From a virus: a stretch of 34,270 bases of DNA. The position numbers and the translations under genes were made by a program. The notes below the pieces were generated by a model. It searched no databases. It worked only from the letters and a program-made list of their open reading frames with translations, and was not told where the DNA came from. This document shows positions 20,401-27,909 of the stretch, one piece after another (position 1 is the stretch's first letter; every line of letters starts with the position of its first letter). Where the stretch lies: the IMG/VR virus record IMGVR_UViG_3300050821_006405, positions 1-34,270 of that record. The stretch is one strand, 5' to 3'.

Positions 20401-22437
20401 ATGGGCTCATACGAGTCGGGCAATTATTCACTTGGCTATATCGATCCATCCGATGTTCAAGCCAAAGATCTAAAGCAAATGAAAGACTGGTTTTACCAGT
20501 CAAATTATCCTACGAATTCGTGTTATTGGCTTCAAGGAGCTATTGACAAGCGATTTAAAGTAGGCGATCAGCAGCTATATAATCAAGTATATGGCCAGAA
20601 TTCTCAAAACGTCCAGAAGTTCTTTTTCAATTTAGTCCGCCGTCATATCAATATGATATGCGGGTTTCAGCGCAAGAACCGTAAATCTACTGTTACATTA
20701 CCAAACGATAATAATGATGATCCGCTTTCGGATGACTACAACAAAGTCATGCGCTGGTGTGATGATAGAGATGGGTTTCAAGAATATATCTCACAAGCAT
20801 TTGAAGGGGCATGCGACACAGGAGAAACTCTTCTACACCTATACCCGGACTACACATTCGATCCTATATCTGGTGATTTATTTACGGATGCGGTCCAGTG
20901 GAATAATTATTTGATTGATCAATATACTAGGAAGCAGGATCTTAGCGATTGTAACGGGATCTGGAGGAGAAGGTGGACGTCTAAGACAATGGCTAAATTG
21001 CTTTTGCCTGGTTATGCAGAAGAAATCGATAAGATGAGACCGGGAGGGATGAAAGATGGACGTTTCCCTCTTCAAGCAGAATTGCAGAATGTTGCTACAA
21101 GCAATTTATTCACCTACGACGAATTCTACTATCGCACGACACGGCCCGGCAAGATGATACTCGATACGATGAGTGGGGAAGCGGTTGAATGGGAAGAAGA
21201 CGAGACAGAAGAAGAAGGAATGATGGAAAGGGTGCTCTATGAGCAGCCATGGTTAAAAGTTCAAGATGTACAAATACCGACAGTAAAGCTAATTATAAGC
21301 TTATCAGACAAGAATGTATATCACGGTAAGAACCTTCTTTCAATTGACGAATATCCTTTTGTCCCCCTGCAAATTTATGTAGAACAAGACATCCAAGCAT
21401 ATGCGTGGAAGAAGCAGGGCATCATAAGAAATCTTAGAGATGCTCAATTCCTTTACAATATGCGCAAAGTCATTGAGCTTCAGCTACTTCAATCTAGTTT
21501 GAATGCTGGTTGGATATACCCCGTTGATGTTGTTCCTGATGCAAAATGCTTTAGGCAAACAAGCGGCGGTGATGGTTTCCTTATACCACTTAAAGCGGGA
21601 CGTTTACCCAATGAGATTCAAAGAATTGAGCCAGTTGCTATACCTCAATCTTTACTTGAGCTTTCTAATAGCCTTGCGGAAGATATCACAAAAATTTCGG
21701 GTGTAAATGAAGAGCTCTTGGGAAGCGCGACAGACGATAAATCCGGGATACTCTCTATGCTTAGACAAGGAGCTGGACTTACTACTTTACAAACTATCTT
21801 CGATAAGCTTGATTACAGTCAGCGCTTATATGGAAAAATACGGCTTCAAGGGATACGTAAAAACTTTTCTAAAGGCAAAATCCGCAATATACTTGGGCAT
21901 GAGGCGGATCCGAGATTCTGGACAAGCCATAGCCAAAAATATGCAATTACAGTTGAAGAAGGTAACTATTCAGCTACGCAACGACAAATGGAACTCCAAC
22001 AACTCTTACACTTTAAACAATTAGGCATGCAAATCGCCGATAAATCTATTTTAAGAGCTGCGTTTATCACTAATAAGCGACAAGTCATTGCAGATATGGA
22101 AGAGCAAATGGAGCAGCAAAATCAACAGCAGCAAGCACAATCCCAACAGCAAGAAAAAATGGACAATGCTAAGATAATGGGTATGTTTGCCAAGGCTAAA
22201 GCTGATATAGCCAAAGAACAGGACTTGCAAGCCTCTACACAAGAGAGATTCGCCAAGATCGAGGATTTACATGCTGGTGCATTACATAAGCAAACACAAG
22301 CAGATCTAGACACCGTCAAAGCGATGATCGAATTAGAGGATTTAGATTTAGCTAACTTCCGACAAAATCTCGAATTAGCTGAATACATCAAAGGCGTCAA
22401 TAAAGCTACACAACAAATCCCTGCAATGGCAGGATAG
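20401..22437 (+). CDS. P22-like portal protein
   Basis: 678 residues, near the size of P22 portal (about 725). N-terminal region: FYQSNYPTNSCYWLQGAIDK, RFKVGDQQLYNQVYG, FFNLVRRHINMICGFQRKNR (about 75-100), the typical start of P22_portal proteins. The middle contains YHGKNLLSIDEYPFVPLQIY and ISGVNEELLGSATDDKSGI (stem/crown region). From about 555 on, a Gln-rich helix (QQQQAQSQQQEK) and a long coiled coil resemble the P22 C-terminal barrel. It forms the dodecameric ring for packaging and ejection. No in-frame start lies upstream because of a stop at 20380. Ribosome-binding site absent; see the leader repeat. Confidence 0.9.
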   Translation: MGSYESGNYSLGYIDPSDVQAKDLKQMKDWFYQSNYPTNSCYWLQGAIDKRFKVGDQQLYNQVYGQNSQNVQKFFFNLVRRHINMICGFQRKNRKSTVTLPNDNNDDPLSDDYNKVMRWCDDRDGFQEYISQAFEGACDTGETLLHLYPDYTFDPISGDLFTDAVQWNNYLIDQYTRKQDLSDCNGIWRRRWTSKTMAKLLLPGYAEEIDKMRPGGMKDGRFPLQAELQNVATSNLFTYDEFYYRTTRPGKMILDTMSGEAVEWEEDETEEEGMMERVLYEQPWLKVQDVQIPTVKLIISLSDKNVYHGKNLLSIDEYPFVPLQIYVEQDIQAYAWKKQGIIRNLRDAQFLYNMRKVIELQLLQSSLNAGWIYPVDVVPDAKCFRQTSGGDGFLIPLKAGRLPNEIQRIEPVAIPQSLLELSNSLAEDITKISGVNEELLGSATDDKSGILSMLRQGAGLTTLQTIFDKLDYSQRLYGKIRLQGIRKNFSKGKIRNILGHEADPRFWTSHSQKYAITVEEGNYSATQRQMELQQLLHFKQLGMQIADKSILRAAFITNKRQVIADMEEQMEQQNQQQQAQSQQQEKMDNAKIMGMFAKAKADIAKEQDLQASTQERFAKIEDLHAGALHKQTQADLDTVKAMIELEDLDLANFRQNLELAEYIKGVNKATQQIPAMAG

Positions 22438-22446
22438 GAGACAATT

Positions 22447-22641
22447 ATGGCACATAGCCGAGAAGCACATGCAAAAATGCCAGCAATGGCAAAATTCAAT
22501 GAAGGTCATTGGTCAAAGAAAATGGAAATGGTCGATTCAGCCGATGGAAAATATTCTTCCGAGATGAATCAAGCCGAAGAATATAAGAAATCTGCGGATG
22601 CTCTTGCATCATATGCAAAAAAGCATCGTGAAAAGCGTTAA
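22447..22641 (+). CDS. Small basic protein after portal
   Basis: 64 residues with TAGGAGA upstream of ATG 22447. Met/Lys/Ala/His-rich (MAHSREAHAKMPAMAKFNEG) then a charged helix (QAEEYKKSADALASYAKKHR). Last gene before a terminator. Its place suggests a minor head component or assembly helper; no family assigned. Confidence 0.6.
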   Translation: MAHSREAHAKMPAMAKFNEGHWSKKMEMVDSADGKYSSEMNQAEEYKKSADALASYAKKHREKR

Positions 22642-22646
22642 TTTTC

Positions 22647-22701
22647 GAGATAGGTAGGCTTAAATATTTAGACCGGCGATTGTAGCCGCCTATCTCTTTT
22701 T
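22647..22701 (+). terminator. Intrinsic terminator after the portal gene group
   Basis: Outer stem GAGATAGG / CCTATCTC (22647-22654, 22689-22696), inner GGCT / AGCC, about 25-base loop, then TTTTT. The large loop makes it less typical, but the 8-bp outer stem and T run are clear. Confidence 0.7.
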
Positions 22702-22730
22702 ATATCCTAGAAAGAGTATAACCCTGTATA

Positions 22731-22750
22731 AGTGAGTATAAGTGAGTATA
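22731..22750 (+). repeat. 10-bp tandem duplication before a start codon
   Basis: AGTGAGTATA twice in a row, the second running into ATG 22750. The 12-mer AGTGAGTATATG is also found at the terS start (17646-17657). Both sites lack a usual GGAGG, so GTGAG may act as the ribosome-binding site by pairing with the 5' part of the anti-Shine-Dalgarno region. Confidence 0.7.
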
Positions 22751-22962
22751 TGAAGAAAACACATCATAATCCCGATTATGCCAAAGACAAAACAGCGGAC
22801 GTAATCAAGAAAGGCAGCGGTGGGGCTGTTCCTAATGAGCAATGGCAAGTGAATATGGATTTAACTCCCAAAGGTGCAGATAATGCATGGGGAGCTTTTT
22901 TGCCGCGACCCGGTAAAGATAGACCAACACCACATACAAAAACAAATGAGTGTGACTTTTGA
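22750..22962 (+). CDS. Hypothetical small protein
   Basis: Start set at ATG 22750 (70 residues, MKKTHHNPDYAKDKTADVIK...); an in-frame GTG at 22732 falls in the tandem repeat. Composition is polar and Gly/Pro-rich (GSGGAVPNEQWQVNMDLTPK; AFLPRPGKDRPTPHTK), suggesting little regular fold. First gene after the terminator. Ends as TTGA overlap with the next gene. Function unknown. Confidence 0.55.
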   Translation: MKKTHHNPDYAKDKTADVIKKGSGGAVPNEQWQVNMDLTPKGADNAWGAFLPRPGKDRPTPHTKTNECDF

Positions 22963-23312
22963 ATATATATAATACATATATTGATGATGGAGAAATTCAC
23001 GCTCTATCAAAAGAGTATGGTTATGCTCTTAAATTTTTTTTAGATAATTATTCTATTCAAGAAAATTACCAGATAATAGCTGAGATTCAGCGTGATTTCA
23101 CCCAGAAATATGCTGATTATTTAATGGAATTCAATAAAGAAAAAGTCATGAAAGTTCTAATGGAGCATTTAATAAAAGGATATGATGAGGATTTTAAATT
23201 CATATTTAGACCAGCGTATATTGTTAACAATATAGGTGACAAAGCAACCTTTTCATTAAAGTTTAAACGTGCAGAAAAAGATAATTTGGATGAAAAAGAT
23301 GACCAAGTTTGA
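22959..23312 (+). CDS. Hypothetical protein with TTG start
   Basis: 117 residues. TTG 22959 overlaps the preceding stop (TTGA), like the gene at 19456; the next in-frame ATG would remove half the protein. Sequence MNIYNTYIDDGEIHALSKEY, FLDNYSIQENYQIIAEIQRD, and an acidic end DEKDDQV. Predicted alpha with a late beta part (TFSLKFKRAEK). No motif recognised. Confidence 0.55.
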   Translation: MNIYNTYIDDGEIHALSKEYGYALKFFLDNYSIQENYQIIAEIQRDFTQKYADYLMEFNKEKVMKVLMEHLIKGYDEDFKFIFRPAYIVNNIGDKATFSLKFKRAEKDNLDEKDDQV

Positions 23313-23571
23313 GAGATATCACATTCAAGATCCTCCTCGGGAGAGAGAGGAAAAGAGAGAGAAATCGCCCGAAGATTATTATGCTACATCGACAGAATTT
23401 ATTTATAAGCCACCATGGATAGAGAAGTTTGATGAATCGACCATTACAGGTAAAAAATATAAACTCGCTAAAGAAATATGCGAAAATACACAGGTCATAG
23501 ATACAAATGAGAAAAGTAAGAGTAAAATCCCTAAGAGAAAATCTAAAAAAAATTCTACCAAAGCCCACTAA
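23290..23571 (+). CDS. Hypothetical basic/charged protein
   Basis: Start at ATG 23290 (93 residues); ATG 23299 is an alternative with GGA upstream, and neither has a strong site. Charged, disordered-looking (DPPREREEKREKSPEDYYAT) with a central WIEKFDESTITGKKYKLAKE and a Lys/Ser-rich end. Overlaps the previous gene by 23 bases. Function unknown. Confidence 0.5.
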   Translation: MKKMTKFERYHIQDPPREREEKREKSPEDYYATSTEFIYKPPWIEKFDESTITGKKYKLAKEICENTQVIDTNEKSKSKIPKRKSKKNSTKAH

Positions 23572-23623
23572 ACAGCAGTGGAGAGCATATAAAAGAAATT
23601 ATATGATGGGATTGATCGAATGA
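23507..23623 (+). CDS. 38-residue basic protein in overlapping frame
   Basis: MRKVRVKSLRENLKKILPKP then TKQQWRAYKRNYMMGLIE. It lies in another frame across the 3' end of the previous gene (65-base overlap) and stops as ATGA onto the next gene. The pattern basic-Leu, PTKQQWRxxKR resembles very small basic proteins I recall from other phages. Probably real and used for translational coupling; function unknown. Confidence 0.5.
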   Translation: MRKVRVKSLRENLKKILPKPTKQQWRAYKRNYMMGLIE

Positions 23624-24294
23624 CAACAGATAATTGGAAAAAGATAGAGCGTATTACTGCGGGAGAACTATCAAAAAAGGCATTATCTGATAAAACGAAA
23701 TATGATGCCTTAGAAGTCGGTCATGCTCTATCGGACGAAATAGCTCCTCAGCTCAGAATATGTATCGAGAATCACAAGAATATCATCAATGAAAATGAAT
23801 TTTGCATTGTGATGCTAATTTCTAAAGACCCCCTTATATCCAATCTTCAGCGACGAAAGTTTTATGCTTGGCCTTACCTGCCTAAGCCAAGGCCAAATCA
23901 AAGCGTATTTCTCTACAATAAGGGCAAAGATTTAATTACTCATCGTCTATGGATATTGCCTTCAGATATGGTTATGGCCGAACTTCATTCAATGGCTATC
24001 GTCGACAAGCGTTATCAAACGATGAAAGCATGGTCGGATGCATTTTACAAGGGTTGGAAATTAGATAAAAAGACCAAACAATTTTACAATTCCGATCCTT
24101 GTCATTTCTGGAACTTTGTCAGAAAAGATCAAAAGATCGATATGCTTTCAGAGCATGAATATTTTCTAAAGCATCGCGATGAACTTATCCAAGCTGGCGG
24201 TAAGATCCCCAATTCTACGGACACCGAGCCCTTTGACTTTAGCAAAATCGCAATCAAAGAGGTGGTAGACACGATGACACCCGTGAGCGATTAA
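23620..24294 (+). CDS. Conserved phage protein before scaffold, unknown
   Basis: 224 residues starting by ATGA overlap. Recognisable segments: RRKFYAWPYLPKPRPNQSVF (about 78-97), LYNKGKDLITHRLWILPSDM, MKAWSDAFYKGWKLDKK and DMLSEHEYFLKHRDELI. This pattern occurs between portal and capsid genes in related phages, from memory, without known function. Its 3' 129 bases are antisense to the leftward gene at 24166-24483. No enzyme motif is visible. Confidence 0.65.
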   Translation: MTTDNWKKIERITAGELSKKALSDKTKYDALEVGHALSDEIAPQLRICIENHKNIINENEFCIVMLISKDPLISNLQRRKFYAWPYLPKPRPNQSVFLYNKGKDLITHRLWILPSDMVMAELHSMAIVDKRYQTMKAWSDAFYKGWKLDKKTKQFYNSDPCHFWNFVRKDQKIDMLSEHEYFLKHRDELIQAGGKIPNSTDTEPFDFSKIAIKEVVDTMTPVSD

Positions 24295-24483
24295 AGCATT
24301 CTCAATTACTTTAGGTAAACAAAGCACTCCTATAGGCGCATCAGCAGCCATTTGATTCAATGTATTTCTATATTCCTCGAATTTCTTAAGTACTTCTTCT
24401 CTAATCTTTTTCATTCTTTCTTCATATTCAAAATTTTGCTTTACAGTCTCAGGGTTTTCAATTAATTTGTTTTCTTCAGACAT
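24166..24483 (-). CDS. Leftward protein with RNAP alpha-CTD-like HhH domain
   Basis: 105 residues from ATG 24483 (GGGA six bases upstream). N-terminal half is a charged helix (NFEYEERMKKIREEVLKKFE). Residues about 58-105 (LCLPKVIENALIAHGCHRVY, HLFDCDFAKVKGLGVRRIGD, LTASLDKFIAML) fit the helix-hairpin-helix fold of the RNA polymerase alpha C-terminal domain: LPxxIENAL, xHRVYxLxxxD, VKGLGxRRI. Such a domain could bind DNA or mimic alpha-CTD to alter transcription; this is inference. It is the only leftward gene in the late region, 14 bases head-to-head with the scaffold gene and antisense to 129 bases of the gene at 23620. Confidence 0.65.
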   Translation of the reverse strand: MSEENKLIENPETVKQNFEYEERMKKIREEVLKKFEEYRNTLNQMAADAPIGVLCLPKVIENALIAHGCHRVYHLFDCDFAKVKGLGVRRIGDLTASLDKFIAML

Positions 24484-24497
24484 AGGAGATCCCAATT

Positions 24498-25301
24498 ATG
24501 ACAGATGTTATTGCCCAAGATAATAAAGAAAAAATTATACCGCAAGAAGTTGCTGCTATTCAGCGACAAGAACAACAACAAACTAAGCAAAATGTACCAG
24601 AGCAAATTTCTCAAGTTAATACAGAAACCAACGTTGAAACACAAGAAGATCCGAATTGGCATGCTCTTAGAGAATCTAGGAAAAAAGAACGCGCTGAGAG
24701 ACAGGCTGCGGAACGCAAAGCAGCGGAAAAAGAGGCGGAGGCTCAAGCTCTTAAAGCAGCGATGGAAGCACTTATTTCAAAATCATCTCCTTCCTCGCAA
24801 GCATATCAGCAATATTATTCAATGAATGGCCCAAATGAAGGCGAAGAAACAGAAGATCAACGCATTGAAAAGAAAGTAAATGCCGCTATTGCGATCAGAG
24901 AAGCAGCAGCAGAAAAAGCGCGCATAGAAAGAGAAAGAGCAGATTTACCCCATAGGTTAAGAAAACAATTTCCCGATTATGATCAAGTGGTAAACGAGGA
25001 GAATGGCGATTATTTAGAATATCATCATCCGGAAGTATATAGAGCACTATTAAGACAACCAGAAACCTTCGAAAGCCTCTCAGATGTATATAACGTAGTA
25101 AAAAAATATATTCCCAATGCCAAAAATGCAAAGAAAGATGCAGCGAAAGCAGAAGCTAACTTAAATAAGCCAAAGTCCATTTCTAGCACAGGCATAACAC
25201 AGCCTGGAGAAGCAACACAAAGAAGCAGTATGCAAGATATTGAAGCTAGAAGAGCTGCAAGATATGCTGAGATGCAACGAATTATGAAAGGGATGGGATG
25301 A
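24498..25301 (+). CDS. Head scaffolding protein
   Basis: 267 residues directly before the capsid gene. Composition is typical: disordered Gln/Glu-rich N-terminus, long coiled coil (about 60-95, RKKERAERQAAERKAAEKEA), a second Ala/Arg/Glu helix (about 130-155), a small folded part (LRKQFPDYDQVVNEENGDYL; VYRALLRQPETFESLSDVYN) and a basic C-terminus (ARRAARYAEMQRIMKGMG) for capsid binding. GGAGAT precedes ATG 24498. Scaffold directs capsid shell assembly and is lost before packaging. Assigned from position and composition. Confidence 0.75.
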   Translation: MTDVIAQDNKEKIIPQEVAAIQRQEQQQTKQNVPEQISQVNTETNVETQEDPNWHALRESRKKERAERQAAERKAAEKEAEAQALKAAMEALISKSSPSSQAYQQYYSMNGPNEGEETEDQRIEKKVNAAIAIREAAAEKARIERERADLPHRLRKQFPDYDQVVNEENGDYLEYHHPEVYRALLRQPETFESLSDVYNVVKKYIPNAKNAKKDAAKAEANLNKPKSISSTGITQPGEATQRSSMQDIEARRAARYAEMQRIMKGMG

Positions 25302-25486
25302 TGGAAGAATGGCCACTCAAAAAATATAAAGAACTTTTAGAAACATATGACAGATCGAGAATGATTTCATATGGATCACCAGATCAATTTCAGTATAGGC
25401 AAAATCAACTATTGCAGGCATTGGCCGAATTTATCCTTGAACATTATTACAAGTGTCAGGAAGAAGAGGAAAAAAATAATGTTTGA
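25298..25486 (+). CDS. Small helical protein between scaffold and capsid
   Basis: 62 residues (MMEEWPLKKYKELLETYDRS...) beginning in ATGATGG at the scaffold stop. Helical, aromatic-rich C-terminus (LAEFILEHYYKCQEEEEK). Possibly a minor assembly partner; not recognised. Confidence 0.55.
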   Translation: MMEEWPLKKYKELLETYDRSRMISYGSPDQFQYRQNQLLQALAEFILEHYYKCQEEEEKNNV

Positions 25487-25524
25487 ATTAAATAAATTAT
25501 TTGATACTGTGAATTTAGCGAAAA

Positions 25525-25543
25525 GATAGGGTTGCGCCCTATC
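25525..25543 (+). promoter_or_regulatory. Hairpin in the capsid gene leader
   Basis: Perfect 7-bp stem GATAGGG / CCCTATC with loop TTGCG, no T tract. A second A+T-rich hairpin (TAAG-A-TAAAAA / TTTTTA-A-CTTA, about 25568-25591) lies between it and ATG 25607. The 120-base leader holds only a doubtful 16-codon ORF (25479-25529). Structured leaders could stabilise capsid mRNA. Confidence 0.5.
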
Positions 25544-25606
25544 AAAGAGCCTACGCCTCTACAACGTAAGATAAAAAGCAATTTTTAACTTATTTTGTGA
25601 GGCTAT

Positions 25607-26575
25607 ATGACATTTTCTACCGGGATAACCGGTATCAATAATATGGCTCCTGAGCTACCTGTACAGGCTAGCGAGGACCTTTTATCCACACCAATGTTTA
25701 ACCTGATCCACTCCTTTGGAGTAGATCTACATCATGCCGAATCTTATATCGGCAAGACCACACGCATGTCCCGTTTTGAAAGATTGTCAACGGATGGAGG
25801 ACAACTGGATGGTTCAGGGATTGATCCAGCATCAGAAGTTCCCGTCCGCACTGACATCGATGCTACCATGGAGATTTATGCAAAATCTATCGTTACAAAC
25901 GAGCAGGTCGTTTTGTTTGAGAATTCTAAGACCCTAACCAAGTTCACAGCATTGCTAGGAGGCTGGGTCAGGGAAAAGGAAGATCTTTTGATGCGTGACC
26001 TTTTTAGCTCAAGTGTCAGTTACATAAACGCCACTGGGGGCTTAAACGCAGATCAACCAAGTAACCTCTCCTTGAACGATGTAAACAACATCGAAACCAT
26101 TCTTCTTGGAAATGATGCCCTTAGCATGCTTACAAGCTTAGAAGCGACTCTAAAGTTTGCTACAGGTGGCGTGAGAGACGCTTTTATTGCTCTTGCAAAT
26201 ACAAACTTAACTGCCGATCTTCAAAAAGTTCAAGGAGTATTGCTTAAATCAGCATACCCAACACAAGAGGGAATTAGGCCAGAAGAGTATTGCTCTATTT
26301 CTCGATTCCGTTTCTTTGTTTCTTCTAAAGCTGCAAGGACACCCGGAATTTCGTTGAAGGGAAATACTGTCTATACAATCCCTATGTATGGCCTTGAAGC
26401 AGCTGCAAAGATCGAGCAGAACAACTATACAGCCGTCATTGGATATAGACCTCCTTGGGTCGTTTCATCCGTGGCACAAAACAGCCAATTGTATGCCAAG
26501 TTTGCAATCGCTCGTGCGATCACAAACCAAAACTGGATCTCCGGTTTGAACGTAACGACATTCCAACCATCATAA
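25607..26575 (+). CDS. Major capsid protein (N4-gp56/HK97-fold type)
   Basis: 322 residues after the scaffold gene; GTGAGG precedes ATG 25607. Features of the N4-gp56-like capsid family: N-terminal TPMFNLIHSFGVDLHHAESY, IGKTTRMSRFERLSTDGGQL, the P-x-G-x4 loop (PVRTDIDATMEIYAKSIVTN, about 80-100), LREKEDLLMRDLF-type helix (GGWVREKEDLLMRDLFSSS), and late strands NNYTAVIGYRPPWVVSSVAQ, followed by a C-terminal NQNWISGLNV. It should form the icosahedral shell. The order scaffold, capsid, decoration supports the call. Confidence 0.85.
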   Translation: MTFSTGITGINNMAPELPVQASEDLLSTPMFNLIHSFGVDLHHAESYIGKTTRMSRFERLSTDGGQLDGSGIDPASEVPVRTDIDATMEIYAKSIVTNEQVVLFENSKTLTKFTALLGGWVREKEDLLMRDLFSSSVSYINATGGLNADQPSNLSLNDVNNIETILLGNDALSMLTSLEATLKFATGGVRDAFIALANTNLTADLQKVQGVLLKSAYPTQEGIRPEEYCSISRFRFFVSSKAARTPGISLKGNTVYTIPMYGLEAAAKIEQNNYTAVIGYRPPWVVSSVAQNSQLYAKFAIARAITNQNWISGLNVTTFQPS

Positions 26576-26588
26576 AGGAGGTTTTAGT

Positions 26589-27635
26589 ATGGCTTTTACG
26601 ATCGTAACGCAAGGCACATTTAAACAGCCTGCAACTGCTGTTAATCAAATAATCCCACTTCCTAGCGGAGCTGATTATTTTGTCACTACTAATTTAACCA
26701 AAATGGCCTCCGCTTCGACGACTGGATGCGTGAGAGGTGAATGGTTCGGCGGTGGTGAGACTACGACTGGATTTTTATCAAAAAATGATGGGCTGCAATG
26801 GTCAAAATCATCAGGCAATGCAATTTTGATTGAATCCTTTTCTGTTGCTGGCGTTGCTGGATTTACTTACGTCAATAAGTACCCAGATCCAGAAGCAGCG
26901 TTGACAGGTACTACAATCACAAATGCTAGTCCTGCCGTTGCTACAGTAACTAATACGTATTCAGAGGGTGACACAGTCATCATTTATAATGCGGTAGGAA
27001 TGCAGCAAATTAGCGGAATGGCCTTTACCATTTCTAGTGTATCTGGCTCCGGATTTACCCTTTTAGGATTAAATACTCCCGGATCAGCAGCGACATCTTT
27101 TAAAGTTCGTAGGATCGCTCCTTTTGCTAGAGTTGAACCGCAATACTTATATGTAACTGCGATCACTCAAGCAGTCGGCGCACAAGTAACGGTTTCTCAA
27201 GCGAATCTTGTATATCTAGGGCAAAAACTTGGGTTTACTATCCCCGCTTCTTACGGCATGGTTCAGCTCAATAACTTCTATTTGCCTCAAAACTTGCCAG
27301 TGGTCGTTACCAGCATTGTGGATGCATACAATTTCACAATTAACGTAGATACCACCGGATTTACTGCGTTTGCTTTACCAGCAAGCTCAGGCTCTCCGAC
27401 AACTCAATTGTTTGCCACTGTTGCACCTGCGGGTCAATCTACTCAGTATAACCCAATTACTGGGGTTCAAACCGGATATAACTTCAATCAGATCCCGTTT
27501 CACACTGGTCAGTTTATTCCGTACATGTATTTGCCTGCTGGCGTGGGCTCACCTGCTGGTCAAGCAAACGAAACGATCATGTGGCAAGCTTACAAAATGG
27601 AAACAGGAACTATTAACGCACCTGTCCCCAGTTAG
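26589..27635 (+). CDS. Capsid-associated protein (decoration/head fibre-like) with two beta modules
   Basis: 348 residues right after the capsid gene (AAGGAGG before ATG 26589), in the usual place of a decoration protein. Two beta modules can be seen: 109-162 (TITNASPAVATVTNTYSEGD, VGMQQISGMAFTISSV, SGFTLLGLN), which is FCCH-like as often annotated in phages, and 188-265 (YVTAITQAVGAQVTVSQANL, LPVVVTSIVDAYNFTINVDT). The second is clearly related to the whole protein at 27909-28298. Likely binds the capsid surface. Adhesive function is a guess. The name FCCH is recalled, not searched. Confidence 0.7.
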   Translation: MAFTIVTQGTFKQPATAVNQIIPLPSGADYFVTTNLTKMASASTTGCVRGEWFGGGETTTGFLSKNDGLQWSKSSGNAILIESFSVAGVAGFTYVNKYPDPEAALTGTTITNASPAVATVTNTYSEGDTVIIYNAVGMQQISGMAFTISSVSGSGFTLLGLNTPGSAATSFKVRRIAPFARVEPQYLYVTAITQAVGAQVTVSQANLVYLGQKLGFTIPASYGMVQLNNFYLPQNLPVVVTSIVDAYNFTINVDTTGFTAFALPASSGSPTTQLFATVAPAGQSTQYNPITGVQTGYNFNQIPFHTGQFIPYMYLPAGVGSPAGQANETIMWQAYKMETGTINAPVPS

Positions 27636-27642
27636 TCTGTAG

Positions 27643-27670
27643 ATCATATTCCCGGATCCGGGAATATGAT
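27643..27670. repeat. Perfect 28-bp palindrome
   Basis: Perfect dyad centred on CCCGGATCCGGG, with arms starting ATCATATT, 7 bases after the decoration gene stop. No T tract follows on either strand, so it is not a standard terminator; it may be an mRNA 3'-stabilising hairpin, an RNA processing site or a protein-binding site. Confidence 0.85.
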
Positions 27671-27688
27671 TGTCATCTATATGTGGTG

Positions 27689-27717
27689 GGGTGGGGATAA
27701 TGTGTCCCCATCCTTTT
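27689..27717 (+). terminator. Probable terminator or partial terminator
   Basis: Nine-pair stem (GGGTGGGGA with TCCCCATCC, one G-U pair), 7-base loop TAATGTG, then TTTT. The short T tract and the ribosome-binding site (AAAAGGAG) right after it suggest partial termination, lowering expression of the genes after the capsid block. Confidence 0.55.
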
Positions 27718-27729
27718 AAAAGGAGATAT

Positions 27730-27909
27730 ATGGCTGATAAATGGATACAGAAGGCTATTACAAAACCGGGATCATTAAGAAAATCTTTACATGTAAAGAA
27801 AGGTAAAGATATTCCCGAATCCAAGTTAAAAAAAGCCGAACATTCAAAAAATCCAAAGACTAAAAAAAGAGCGGTTTTAGCTGAGACGCTCAAACATTTA
27901 AAAAAATAA
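27730..27909 (+). CDS. Small basic protein of the head region
   Basis: 59 residues (MADKWIQKAITKPGSLRKSL...) from ATG 27730 with AAAAGGAG upstream; an in-frame upstream start in the terminator is unlikely. Lys-rich: HVKKGKDIPESKLKKAEHSK, KNPKTKKRAVLAETLKHLKK. Resembles the small basic KWIQKAI-x-x-PG-x-LRK proteins found near head genes of many phages. May bind DNA; function is not established. Junction TAATG with the next gene. Confidence 0.7.
   Translation: MADKWIQKAITKPGSLRKSLHVKKGKDIPESKLKKAEHSKNPKTKKRAVLAETLKHLKK

Noticed and set aside
22122-22499. Leftward Cys/Ala/Leu-rich frame opposite the portal C-terminus
   Set aside because: Its composition is the complement of the Gln/Ala/Lys coiled coil; no start signal.
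22731-22750. CRISPR-like or iteron repeat
   Set aside because: Only two 10-bp copies with no spacers; treated as a local duplication at a start site.
24505-24825. 106-codon Lys/Leu-rich frame inside the scaffold gene
   Set aside because: Out-of-frame reading of an A-rich coiled-coil region; no separate ribosome-binding site.
25479-25529. 16-codon ORF (MFELNKLFDTVNLAKR) before the capsid gene
   Set aside because: Has GAGGA upstream but is too short to support, and it ends in the stem of the leader hairpin; could at most be a leader peptide.
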